Source of the DNA: Vombatus ursinus
Lineage: Eukaryota; Chordata; Mammalia; Diprotodontia; Vombatidae
DNA length: 64,000 nt
Reading direction: 5' to 3'
NCBI RefSeq assembly: GCF_900497805.2
Contig: NW_020954636.1
Coordinates: forward strand, 3,157,363 to 3,221,362
A model generated the notes under the pieces. That model searched no databases. It saw only the letters and a program-made list of their open reading frames with translations, and was not told the DNA's origin. Below, piece by piece: positions 32,540 through 42,625 of this stretch (position 1 is its first letter; the number at the start of each line of letters is the position of its first letter). Both the position numbers and the translations under genes were made by a program.

Positions 32540-32775
32540 CAGTGTAGGGTAGTGAAAAGTACTGATTTTAGAGTTAGGAGAAATTCGATCAAATCCTCCC
32601 TCACCTATTTATAGGCTATGTCACCCTGATCAGTCACTTACCCTTTCAGAAATTTAGTTTCCTTATCTGTAAACTGGGAATAATAATATTTGTTACTCTC
32701 TATTTCATGGAGTTGTTGAGAAAAGTGCTTTGTAAAGCTGAAAGTGCAATGTAAATGTGAATTATTACTAATAGA
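32540..32775 (+). repeat. MIR SINE, near full length
   Basis: Full MIR order: 'gcagtgtagggtagtgaaaa', 'ttcgatcaaatcctccctc', 'gatcagtcacttaccctttc', 'tccttatctgtaaactggga', 'ataataatatttgttactct', 'tcatggagttgttgagaaaa', 'gtgctttgtaaagctgaaag'. Confidence 0.85.
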
Positions 32776-32944
32776 TTTAATCTTCAGAATGAAAAAGACT
32801 CTTAGGGGTCTCTAAAGGTGTCCATGCTGGAGGGATATTAAGCCTCCAGTGCTAGCAGAAACAAGAAAATAGGTTACATTGTACACTAAATAACAAAATT
32901 TGCTTTAGGAAGAAGGGAGCAAGAAGTTACAAAAGGAACAGTCA

Positions 32945-33205
32945 ACAGTCTGGTCCAATAGGAAAAAGACTGGGTAATGGCACAACTGGGTTCTGGTCCT
33001 GTCTTTGCTAGAAGCTAGTTGTGCAACCCTGGATAGTTCTCAGCCTCTCTAGGTGTCAGTTTCCTAGAAAAACCTATTATATGATTAATTATTAATATTA
33101 ACATATATTACAATAGTATTTTATTATCATAACTAGAAGTCATTGAATTGGAAGACTTCTAAGATCCCTTCTTTCCTCACATTCCTATGATTCTGTGACC
33201 TACCT
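32945..33205 (+). repeat. THER1/MIR-type SINE with AT-rich insertion
   Basis: 'actgggttctggtcctgtct', 'tagttgtgcaaccctggata', 'ctctctaggtgtcagtttcc', then AT-rich DNA about 33070-33150, then 'gacttctaagatcccttctt' and 'cattcctatgattctgtgac'. Confidence 0.6.
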
Positions 33206-33993
33206 GTTGGAGGTACCACATTTGGATTATGTCTTTAAACCGTCTGGCCATCCCCAGTTCTCATTCTTGTCTTCAAGAAGTTTAACGTAAAGGTCTCAAT
33301 TAATTCAAATAATGCATCCAGTGAAGTGGTCACATGTATTCAAATTTGAACTATTCAAAGTTATAATTATGTAAATTATGATCATTGGTTCCAGGACAGT
33401 GGAAATACGCAGCGTGAATCCAAATAATTCGACCACTTCATGGTCCACACTAATTGAGACCAAGCAGTAGTTTGGGAAGATTAGAGGCAAGTGTAAATAC
33501 CTACAATTTAAATTAGAATGTAAGCGCAGAGGAGAGGTACAAACAAAATACTATCTGAGGAGGGAGTAAAACCATTTTTCATTAAGGTGCTGGCATTTAA
33601 ACTGAACCTTAAAGGATGGGAAGGAAAACAACGGATTGAAACAGTGGTGAAGTTGTAGTTCAGGCATAGGGATGAGAATGAGGTAGAGAGGGCAGGATAA
33701 GTTTGAGAAATGATGGTGTCAAATTTGATTGTAATGAAGAGGGTGTGAAAGGAAGAAGTGTTAAATCCAGTAATTTGGATCTAGATTGTCAAGAGTCTTG
33801 GGTGTCAGGTTAAAGAGACTGGATTTAATTTAGTAGACAATGAGGAGTCACTGAAGGTTTTTTTTTTCTTTTTTCTTTTCAGGGTAATGATGTGATTGAT
33901 TAGGAAGATTAATTTGGTAATGGTATTCGGGATAGTTTAGAGAAAGAGAGTGACTGAAAAAAAAAAAGAAGACATATTAGGTTATTACAATAG

Positions 33994-34230
33994 GTGGCAC
34001 AGCAGATAGAGCACTAGGCCTGGAGTCAGGAAGACCTGAGTTCAAATCTGGCCTCAGGCAGTCACTCACTAGCTGTTTGACCCTAGGAAAATCACTTAAC
34101 TATTTGCCTCAATTGCTTCATCTGTAAAATGAGCTGGAGAAGGAAATGGCAAGCCATTCTAGTATCTTTGCCATAAAACCCCAAATGGGGCCATGAAGAG
34201 TTGGATACAACTGAAATGACTGAAAAACAG
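33994..34230 (+). repeat. WSINE1/MAR1-type SINE nested in L2
   Basis: Full-length sense SINE: 'gtggcacagcagatagagca', 'aggcctggagtcaggaagac', 'ctgagttcaaatctggcctc', 'aaaatgagctggagaaggaa', 'tatctttgccataaaacccc', 'gttggatacaactgaaatga'. The 6-bp word caatag flanks it (33988-33993 and 34231-34236) and the L2 phrase is restored on excision. Confidence 0.88.
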
Positions 34231-34299
34231 CAATAGTCCAGGTAAGAAGTTCTGAGGACCTGTGCCTGAATACAGTATGTATTCTGTATACCTGAAGTA

Positions 34300-34860
34300 T
34301 GTCTCTGTACCTAGAGGCAGAATGTCATGGTGAAAAGGATGTTGGACTCCGAGTCAGGAAAACTGTTGTCCGCATCTTTTCTCTGCAATTTACTAACTGT
34401 GTGACCATGGGCAATTTGATGGAATGGGTGGATGAGAACAATTTGTACCAACAGCCACAAAGGTGGCTGAAGCAGGTGCTGTGGAGCACTTAGAACCTGG
34501 TCAGGCCTCGAAGATGCCAAGCTTTTCCACTGTATCCCGGACCATCACCAGTCATCCTGATTTTTATCTTGCCATCTGATGACTCTGGGATTGTGAGGCT
34601 GACAATTCTGTGCAATTCTGCCACATCTAAATCCAATTCGTGAGCAAGTCAAGACATCACCTGTGATGTCAGTGGTTACCTTCAAAAAAATGAAGGTCAA
34701 ACAATATATTGCTTAACCTCTCAGTGCCTTTTTGAAAAATGAGAATAAAATATCTGTCATACCTCCTTTATGAGGATGTTATGAGGATCAGATGTTATAA
34801 TATATGTACTTTGCAAACTTTAAAATTCCATATAAATGGCAGTTATGATAGAATACTGAC
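34300..34860 (+). repeat. MIR SINE split by another repeat
   Basis: Left piece to 34420 ('gatgttggactccgagtcag', 'actaactgtgtgaccatggg'), right piece from 34704 ('cttaacctctcagtgccttt', 'gaaaaatgagaataaaatat', 'tatgaggatgttatgaggat'). Confidence 0.8.
34421..34703 (+). repeat. RTE-associated SINE-like repeat (tentative)
   Basis: A 283-bp insertion that splits the MIR above. Its 3' part 'tccaattcgtgagcaagtca', 'agacatcacctgtgatgtca', 'ttcaaaaaaatgaaggtcaa' resembles, from memory, a marsupial repeat whose 3' end looks RTE-like and ends 'gaaggacaaacaacaac'. The family name is uncertain; the boundary is clear from the MIR on both sides. Confidence 0.5.
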
Positions 34861-35215
34861 AGAAGAATTGAAAAAGAGATCTGTCTACTTTGGAGGTGTA
34901 ATTGATTAAGTATTGGAGGAGAATTATTTTAGAGGCAGAACTGATGCATTTATTTTATGTGTGAAGTGAAAGAAGCATAGGAGTTAAATTTTTTCTGGAG
35001 TTTCTAGCTTAGGTGTTGGAGGTGGTGCCAATGATGGATATAGGGAAGCCAGGAGAAGGAACAGTTTCTAAAAGGAAAGAGAATGTTCAGTTTTGGAAGT
35101 GTTGGGCTTCAGATACCAATGGGACTTCCAGGTGGTGATTTGCTACAGGTATTTGAAAATGAGGATAGTTCAATTTAGACTTCCAAGTACTGAGTACAAA
35201 TCTTTCATGTACTTG

Positions 35216-36828
35216 TCTAAATGAAAGAATAAGGATCTGTCATTAACACATCAATTATTTGCATACATCAGGATCATTTTTTAATGTGATTGAAATTTTA
35301 TTTCCTCTTAAACAGGGTAAAGTAAATTATTTGCAATCTTGTTTACAGTAGTAAACCCTTTGGAAAATCCTTTTCTATAGATTGTACATAGAGAAACTTC
35401 AGCCCAGATCCTTTCAAATTTCTAAATGTTCTAAACTAGAGAAATTCAAAGTAATAAGGTTTGATTCCATTTTTTACATCTTTTTAACACCAGAGTCTAG
35501 CCAAATGGAATCATGAACTACAAAGTGGAATGAATAATACTAATTTTCTGAACCAATACAGAGCTCTGATATTAAAATTTTAAGACAAATGCTGAATTTA
35601 AAAAAAATGGTTTTGTTTTATTTTTCTTTTCCTTAAACCTAATGAAGCAATTTAAATTAGGTGGAATGATATATGCTCTAAAACTATTGAGCTGGAAACA
35701 TATTTGAAGATGCAAATATTTACTGAAACTAGACAGAATTATGATTTCATTCAGTTAGCTCCCCCTATTTTGCAAATATAATATTCTTTTTCATTAAATA
35801 ATTGATGATTAGAAGATAAAGGAAAAAAAGATATATCTATATCCTAAAATTATTTTCAGACAACAAGGTCATTTTCTCTGTTCTAATCTTCTCTATTGTT
35901 GGGTTTCTTTTTTCCCTAATCATTTTTTAATATTCACTTGCTGTTTAATACCTAAGGCTTTATAACTGAAGACACAATAGCCAACATACCTACGAGTAAT
36001 AATGATGAACAATTGGAACAAAAATCCCAATGCTTAAGGATATTCAGTAGATTTCTTTTCCATGTTTCTACCAGGCAGTCACTTGGCTACCTGTCAATTC
36101 ATTTTGGGACATATCAGGCCTTGACAATATAGCATCCTTAGTTTACTATTACTTAAACCTGAAAAATTGTGCATTGAGAGATATGTTTGTAGTTTAACTG
36201 ATGCTTCCCAAGTAAGGCACTCAGAGCTTCATATTGTGAAGATTTGTAATCCTATATATTTTAAATTGAGCTAAGGATGCACAATAGGCGATCTCCTGTT
36301 CATTCCCATAAATATCACAGATGATAATTAAAGCAAAGCATGAAACAGCAGTGCAAAATAGATGGTATGTCTCCCCAAAGTACAACTTGGGAGGGGGAAA
36401 ACAACTTGTAAGGCAACAAGAGTGCGCTCTGTGATTATGTGCTCTGGGCCCGTTCATACTGTAAGCATGATGGGGATTACAAATGTGCTTGCTCTGGCAG
36501 CAAGTATATGCCTATTAACTGAAACCAGCTGTTCCAAGAGAAATGTTATGCCAAAAGTATTCAAAGGATATCTTAATTTAGCTCTAGACCATGTTTCTTA
36601 CCATGGGGGGAAAAATTCAGGAACTATCATTTCTATTCAATTAATGCAATCCCAGTGATTTTATGCAGCACAAAAGGCATTTTAAGAATAGCCTATCTAT
36701 ATTAGATCGGCCTCTCATTTCGATTTAACAACTTCTTCCCACCCATTTCTCTAGGCTAACTTATCTGTTTCTTTCTATGGGAATACACAGAAAGAATTTT
36801 TAAAAGGCTGATCAAAGAATGCATGGAT
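35216..36828. other. Unassigned, largely repeat-free
   Basis: The longest stretch (about 1.6 kb) with no recognisable repeat. It includes AT-rich homeobox-like words at 35640-35830 and a mixed-composition part at 36220-36660. A 98-codon and a 78-codon ORF on opposite strands near 36221-36658 lack features. Candidate for conserved non-coding DNA; no gene evidence. Confidence 0.35.
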
Positions 36829-36829
36829 T

Positions 36830-36965
36830 CAATTTAATTTGACAAACATTTAAGTACCTGCAATGAGCAAAGGCACTGTGCTAAGGGCAGGGGATGCAAA
36901 GACAAAAATGAAACATTCTCTGCCCTTAAGGAGCTTACGTTGTATTGGTTATATTTTGTAGAGTA
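36830..36965 (-). repeat. L2-type LINE 3' end
   Basis: 'gacaaacatttaagtacctg', 'ggcactgtgctaagggcag', 'gacaaaaatgaaacattctc', 'cccttaaggagcttacgttg' in antisense. Confidence 0.75.
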
Positions 36966-36984
36966 TTATGAAGAGTAATATTCA

Positions 36985-37221
36985 GGCAGTTCTAGAAATG
37001 TAGTAGAAAGAGCGCAGGACCTGGAGTCAGAAAGACTTGAGTGACCTCTGCCCCTTAATAGTTGTGTGACCCTGGGCAAGTTACTTAACCCTGTTTGCCT
37101 CCTTTTTATTTTCTGTAAAATGAGAAGGAGAATGAAATGGCAAACCACTCCAGTATCTTTGCCAAGAAAATCCTAAATGGAGTCATGAAGAGTCAGACAT
37201 GACTGAAATGACTCAACAACA
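36985..37221 (+). repeat. WSINE1/MAR1-type SINE
   Basis: 'ggacctggagtcagaaagac', 'gttgtgtgaccctgggcaag', 'aaatggcaaaccactccagt', 'tatctttgccaagaaaatcc', 'gtcagacatgactgaaatga', ending 'ctcaacaacag'. Confidence 0.85.
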
Positions 37222-37231
37222 GATACACATT

Positions 37232-37680
37232 CACAGAGAGAACTTTATGATTTGTAAATAGTTTTACACATATTATCTCATTTGAGCCACACAAACACCC
37301 TTGAAGTAGGTTTCCTTTTCTTCTCTTTTCTTTTGTCTAGATCTACGATTTCATTGGTGTAGGTAACTCCTGGTGAGTAGTGTCTCTCCACAATTGCAGA
37401 TCAGCCCCTTCTCTGCAATTTAGGGTCTCAACACTTTACTCAGGAACAGTGAGCGATTAACTGAGTTGTCTAGGATCAGATAAGCAATAGAAGTCAGAAG
37501 TGGACTTGAATCCAGGTCTTTCTGACTCTAAAGCTGACTTTCTATCCTCTACTTCAACCCTACAGTAAGATGAAATAACTATTATCAATTATCCTCATTT
37601 GGCAGATGAGGAAACTGGAGCTTTACGAGGCTAAGTGACAGTTACTGAGTGTCATTTGTTTATCATGCTGCCTCTCCAGC
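37232..37680 (-). repeat. MIR SINE split by a second SINE
   Basis: Left antisense MIR piece 37232-37320 ('cacatattatctcatttgag', 'cacccttgaagtaggtttc'). The right piece 37565-37680 has 'tatcaattatcctcatttgg' and 'cagatgaggaaactggagct'. The intervening SINE is listed next. Confidence 0.75.
37335..37562 (-). repeat. MIR-related SINE of a distinct subfamily, copy 1
   Basis: 'gatctacgatttcattggtg', 'taggtaactcctggtgagta', 'gcagatcagccccttctctg' then a CORE-SINE-like part 'gttgtctaggatcagataag' and 'gacttgaatccaggtctttc'. The same first half occurs at 41485-41700. Confidence 0.65.
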
Positions 37681-38214
37681 TACTTTCCCCCTTCTATTCA
37701 AGTTCTTGGTTGTTGTCCTAACTTCTCAACCAGTTTGGCAAGGCTGAAGTTCTTTCTTCTTGACTATTACTTCCACTTAGGTTAGTAAGAACTGTAGTCA
37801 TAGGAGTCTCTGTTAGTGTCTTGAAATCTCCCCTATCCCTAAGTCATCTTTGGCCCGGGACACAGAAATTGCAATATGAAGCTAACCTCTGGTTTATCAT
37901 ACCTAATCTACCCATTCTCTACCAAAATAATTACATATAGATATAGCATATAGACAAGTGCATAGAGTGACAACCACATTCCCTGTTAGTCATAGATTTA
38001 GTAAAGCTGACCATGACACACAACATGAAGGGGATGTGGGTATGCAATTTAAGGATTGATGCAGTCTCCAATTTTTTTTTTGATTGTGTAACCTCTATTA
38101 GTAAAAAACAAACAAACTGCAATTCCCATATATATTTACTTATTTGTAAGTTTTATATATATACATACATATATATCTGTGTTTATATATCATGTGTACA
38201 CACATATACATGCG
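37681..38214. other. Unassigned; AT-alternating run at about 38130-38225
   Basis: No gene or known repeat. The last 90 bp form an imperfect TATA/CATA-rich simple repeat next to the SINE. Confidence 0.4.
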
Positions 38215-38222
38215 CATATATG

Positions 38223-38472
38223 TCGTTCAATTGTTTCAGTGATATCCAACTCTTTGTGACCCCATTTGGGGTTTGCTTGGCAAAGTTATTGGAGTTGTTT
38301 GCCATTTTCTCCTCCAGCTCATTTTGTAGATGAGGAAACTAAGGCAAAAGGGATTAGGTAACTTGCCCAGGGTAACACAGCTAGTAAGTATCTAAAGCCA
38401 GTTATGAACTCAGGAAGATGAATCTTCTTCACTCTAGATCTGGCATACTATCTATTGTGCCACCTAGTCATC
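38223..38472 (-). repeat. WSINE1/MAR1-type SINE with 8-bp TSD
   Basis: Antisense: 'cagtgatatccaactctttg', 'accccatttggggtttgctt', 'gtagatgaggaaactaagg', 'gtaacacagctagtaagtat', 'ctattgtgccacctagtc'. The word catatatg flanks it at 38215-38222 and 38473-38480, though the left copy lies in an AT simple repeat. Confidence 0.85.
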
Positions 38473-38511
38473 CATATATGCCAAACTAATAATTAGACAT
38501 TAAATAGGATG

Positions 38512-39335
38512 AGATACAGATGAAATAATAATACTTGATTTTAGAGTCAATAGGGAGCCATTGGAATTTACTAAGTTGAAGAATGACAGTCAGATCTGTA
38601 CTTTTAAAAATTTTTTTATTAATTTATTTTGATTTATCAATAATCACTTCCATATGCTTTTGAGTTTAAAATTTTTCTCCCCCTTCCTCCCCACCACCCT
38701 TCCCAAGATAGCACACAATCTGATATAGCCTATACATTTACATTCCAATTAAACATATTTTCACATTAGTGATGTTGTAAGTAAAAATGAAAACCAATAG
38801 GAGGAACTATCAGAAAGAGGAAACAAAACTCAACAGAAGAGAAAAAAATAGCAATTCAACTTCCATAGTTCTTTCTTTGGATTTGGATAGCATTTTCCAT
38901 CTCGAGGCCTCTGGAGATGTCTTAGATCCTTGTATTGCTGGGAGGAGTTAAGTTTATCACTATTAGTCATAGATCTGTACTTTTGGAAAATTATTTTAGC
39001 AGCTACATGGAAGACAAATTGGACAGGGGAGAGAAGGGGCAGGGAGGCCAATTAGAAGCCTATTGCAGTAGTCCAGTGAGAGATGCTAAGTGCCTGAACT
39101 AGAACGGTGGCTGTATGAGTAGAGAGAAGGGAACAGATGTGAAAGATCTTGTTGAAGTTAAAAACAACAAGATTTGGCAACTGATTAGATATGTGTGATG
39201 AGTAAGAGTGAGAGTGAGTAGTTGAGTATTTATAACAAGGTTGTAAACTTGGAAGGCTGGTGGCTTCCTGATGAGTATTAGGGAAGTTTGGAAGGGGGAT
39301 AGGTTTAGAAGGAAAAATAATGTCATGAGATCTAT
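38512..39335 (-). repeat. L2-clade LINE 3' half, split by an L1
   Basis: Antisense L2: 'agtcaatagggagccattgg' and 'gaatgacagtcagatctg' to the left of the L1. To the right come 'gaagcctattgcagtagtcc', 'agtgcctgaactagaacgg', 'caactgattagatatgtg' and 'tagggaagtttggaaggg'. The minus-strand ORF 39052-39342 contains 'TATVLVQALSISHWTTAI', which matches the L2 segment after the reverse transcriptase core. Confidence 0.85.
38606..38970 (-). repeat. L1 LINE 3' end (5'-truncated) with 14-bp TSD
   Basis: 365 bp of L1 3'UTR in antisense: T-rich start, 'cccttcctccccaccaccct', 'cattccaattaaacatattt', 'tcacattagtgatgttg', 'ccaataggaggaactatcag', 'tagcattttccatctcgagg'. Perfect flanks agatctgtactttt at 38592-38605 and 38971-38984. 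Confidence 0.92.
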
Positions 39336-40625
39336 TACACAAATTTCAGCACATTCATGACTGCTCATCCTGTGTGACTCATTCTGTCACACTAAAAATG
39401 AAAAGGGATTGGGTGAAGGCTGTTACTCATTGGCCACAGTTCTAGAGTATAGGTATTAACTTACCTCTTCTTTGCCCATCAACCCCCCAGGCCCAAGCAG
39501 CAGACCGTAGGTATCCAGGCTAATTTTCCCAACAGCACCTGCTGAGTTTTACTTGCTGGTAAAGATGCATAGGTCAAGATTAAGTTATAGTCATTGTAAG
39601 GGGTCCACTTGGGGAAGAAGGGGAGAGTTTGGGAACATATATAGACTTGGAAAGGGCAAGTGTGTTAGGAAGTAATGGTGGAGGCAGTGTGGTTGTGTTG
39701 TAGATAAACCTTGGGCTTGATTGCTATGGGGAGGTGGGATAGGATCTAGTTTCCTACCCCCTGACTCATCACACACCTGTTGGATCATGCCACTGCCCCC
39801 TAGGAGGCTGCTTTCTCCCCCTCCAATATACACTTTGAGACCACTCTCCTAGAGAACTAAAATGATTATGTAATTTTTAATCAATGGTCATATAAAGGTT
39901 TTCTTTCTGTCAATCAAGACTTACATGTTTAAAGAAAGTAGTGTGATATCTAGGTCTAATGATATTTGTATTATCCATTCCCACCATGTTATTGTGAGCA
40001 TCCAGTGAAATAAGATATGTGAAAACATTTTGTAACTGTAATACTGTAGAAAGTGTGAGCTATTATTACACCTGGCTAGCAGGGAACTTGCTTGGTCCAA
40101 TTAAATTTATACCAAATACATGAATTCCTACTTTATACTTAATGATTAGCAGACATGTATACAAGTATACAAACCATACTCAGTCAGAAATAGGCTTTAA
40201 TGCTGTTTCCTAATTTTTTTCCCCTTTTTCAGCAGCAGTAGCAATAGACTCGTACTGTTCCATTCACCTTCTCTCATCTAGCTCCCCCAGAAAACAAAGG
40301 CAAATATTTGGAGGATGGCTGATTTGGGTGGAGAGGTTAGTGTGCAGCCAAGGAAGAGAGTAAGTCTAAGTTCTTTGACCTTGGCTTCATTAGAACCGTA
40401 TTCTAACCAGCTAATGCTGACATGAACTGTTTCCAAATATTTTATCCCTCGTTTTCTACCAAAGTGAATATCTAGTTGTCTTTTTATTATCACTTGCTAG
40501 TCTGTTAAGTTATCTTTGAACTTGCTAAGGCAAGTGGACAAGATTCTTCTATGAAGAAATGTCAGTTTTACTAGATCTATCAGTTTGCATTCTGCAGAAT
40601 GAATTTCATTGCGCTAATTGTCTAA
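39336..40625. other. Unassigned
   Basis: About 1.3 kb with no recognised repeat or gene. ORFs on the minus strand near 39591-39833 and 40278-40493 lack features. Confidence 0.3.
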
Positions 40626-40811
40626 CAGGGGTGGAGAGCCTGCGACCTCGAGGCCACATGTGGCCCTCTAGGTCCTCAGGAGTGGCCATTTGATTGAATC
40701 CAAACTTCAACAGAACAAATCCCCTTAATAAAAGGATTTATTCAGCAAAACTTAAACTGAGTCAAAAGGCTCCACCCAAGGACCTAGAAGGCCACACGTT
40801 CCCCACCCTTG
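40626..40811. mobile_element. Fold-back hAT-type MITE, copy 3 (internally deleted)
   Basis: 186 bp: 'caggggtggagagcctgcg', 'acctcgaggccacatgtgg', 'ccctctaggtcctcaggag', 'ccttaataaaaggatttatt', 'cacccaaggacctagaagg', 'gttccccacccttg'. The right arm lost about 20 bp compared with copy 1. Its left end is the best preserved of the three. Confidence 0.8.
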
Positions 40812-40869
40812 GGGTCCTCTAGAGGTTACAAAGCTCTGTTCTCATGAGCATCTATCAAGTTCAGATGAA

Positions 40870-40985
40870 CTCATTTTTTAACAAACATTTATTTCAAATA
40901 TGGACCATGTTACTTGTTGTTGGGGGAGTTGAGAAGTTTAGATAAGACATGGTCCCTGCTCTCATTGTGCTTCCAATCTGTTAGG
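40870..40985 (-). repeat. L2-type LINE 3' end, diverged
   Basis: 'taacaaacatttatttcaaa', 'agacatggtccctgctctca', 'ttgtgcttccaatctgtta' in antisense. Confidence 0.55.
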
Positions 40986-41484
40986 GTGAGTCCCAATTAA
41001 TCAATGAGATATTTGCCTTTAAGTCTAGATCACAAATAAAACTAGACCAAATAAAATCGACTTTGTCCCTTTTGCCTGAGGTACTTTGATATGCGAAGCA
41101 ATGGAATCTTTCAATATTAGTGCTAATTTTAGTTGCTTAAAATTAACTAACTGACATTAACATTTCCACTATTTTTTTTAACCTCCTTCCCTCCGCCAAC
41201 ACAGTTTGCTTTTTTGAATGAAAGAGCCACCTGGAAAAATTGTCCAGACAAAATTTCCTTAATGTATAGAATTATCAGTCCAGAGTGACTTTGAGTAGTC
41301 ACTTACTCCTACACAAGTGCAAAAATCAATACAATTTTTTGAGCTCTTAAGAAGGGATTTTGTCCAGGTAGTTATTAATCCTAAAAATAAATTCATCCAT
41401 TAATTTTCTGGTGCATCTGAGGGATTGTTGATGTCACCTGGCACATTAACCTTTGGATCATACTACTTTTTTTTTAGGAGAGGG
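40986..41484. other. Unassigned, AT-rich
   Basis: No gene or repeat family recognised. Confidence 0.3.
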
Positions 41485-41700
41485 AATATATCTGTGATTT
41501 CATTGGTACAGAGAATTCTAAAAGGAAAATTCCTTCTACCAATCCAGGTTGGCATCTTTTTTGAAATTTATGATCTTACAGAGTTGCCTATAGCACTGAG
41601 AATTTAAATACTAGAGGTAACACAGCCCATGTATGTCAGAGGTGAACTCAGCTCTTTCAAGTTTCAAAGCCAGCTCTTGTGCCACAATGTTTCTTACTTT
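41485..41700 (-). repeat. MIR-related SINE of a distinct subfamily, copy 2
   Basis: 'tatctgtgatttcattggta', 'ttccttctaccaatccagg', 'ttggcatcttttttgaaatt', 'cagagttgcctatagcactg', then 'gtcagaggtgaactcagctc'. Same arrangement as at 37335-37562. The small ORF at 41425-41607 is chance. Confidence 0.6.
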
Positions 41701-42054
41701 TTACATTTGTTAAATGTGCAGAACACATAAAGTGCTGTATTCAGTTTGATTATGTCTGATGTTCTTAGTTTCGTTGTCCATTTTGATAATATGGTTACTG
41801 AAATAGTAAACTACTATATAAAGCATAAATAGATTTTCTTTATAGGAATTATAGTAGGAATTGTAGGTAATCTATGTAGGAATTACAGTACAAGTAAATG
41901 AAAATGTAGCTCTTTTCATTAGAATTAAAATGAAAATAAAGACAAATATCCCAGATGAAAGAAAGTATGGTGTAGTCACAAAACAAACAGTAATATTTAG
42001 AGTTAGAAAACCCAAGTTCAATTTAATGATCTATGGCAAATAATAATAAAAACA

Positions 42055-42290
42055 GTAAATACTGATAATGAGATTTATATAGCAGTTTAAAGCCTGAAAT
42101 GTGAAAATACTTTACATACTCTATTTCATTTGAACCTCGCAACAACCCTGTGATGTAGGTATCACAGGTATCATTATCTCCTTTTTATAGAGCAGTTCAA
42201 TGACTTATGGTCACACAGTTAGTAAGTGTCAGAGTCATGATTTGAATCCAGTTTTTTCCTGTTTCTGAGTCTAGCATTCTACTCACTAGG
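42055..42290 (-). repeat. MIR SINE, near full length
   Basis: 'gagatttatatagcagttta', 'atactttacatactctattt', 'aacaaccctgtgatgtaggt', 'tggtcacacagttagtaagt', 'ttctactcactaggcc' in antisense. Confidence 0.85.
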
Positions 42291-42291
42291 C

Positions 42292-42503
42292 CATTGGTCC
42301 TCAAAAGGTGGTCTGGGAAGCCCTGGGGCTCCCTGAGACCCTTTTAGGGTGTTCACAAGGTCAAAATTATTTTCATAATAATACTAACATTTTAATTTCT
42401 ATTATGGTAAATATTATCTATGGTAAACAAAACCTCTTTGGGATGCTTAATAAATTTTAAGTTTGTAAAGGGATCCTGAGACCAAAATGTTTGAGAACCA
42501 CAC
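42292..42503. mobile_element. hAT-type non-autonomous element, deleted copy
   Basis: Same family as 19518-20059 but internally deleted: 'cattggtcctcaaaaggtgg', 'gtcaaaattattttcataat', 'aacaaaacctctttgggatg', 'gatcctgagaccaaaatgtt', 'tgagaaccacac'. The inverted ends (CATTGGTCCTCAAA and TTTGAGAACCAC) are still readable. Confidence 0.75.
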
Positions 42504-42507
42504 ATTG

Positions 42508-42625
42508 TGTCTTACTCCTACTTACATATTTATAACCGTAGGAAAATCATTTAAACTCCCCAGATCCTCAGTTTCCTGAGTTGAAAAATGAGAATAATAC
42601 TATTTCTACCATGTAACTCACAGGT
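42508..42625 (+). repeat. MIR-type SINE fragment
   Basis: 'gtaggaaaatcatttaaact', 'cagatcctcagtttcctgag', 'gaaaaatgagaataatacta'. Confidence 0.6.

Larger units (their letters stand above)
33490..35215 (-). repeat. L2-clade LINE, long copy split by three later insertions
   Basis: Antisense L2 in collinear pieces: 33490-33993 ('ggcatttaaactgaacctt', 'tcaagagtcttgggtgtcag', 'caatgaggagtcactgaagg'), 34237-34290 ('gtccaggtaagaagttctg') and about 34870-35215 ('gatatagggaagccaggaga', 'atgttcagttttggaagtgt', 'tgggacttccaggtggtgat'). Interruptions are a WSINE1-type SINE and a MIR that itself holds another repeat. Confidence 0.8.

Noticed and set aside
36221-36658. Opposed ORFs of 78 and 98 codons
   Set aside because: No domain, signal peptide or splice context; mutually overlapping on opposite strands.
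37335-37562. tRNA gene suggested by the B-box-like 'ttcaaat' motifs throughout the window
   Set aside because: All such motifs lie in tRNA-derived SINE heads that lack a complete, foldable tRNA cloverleaf.
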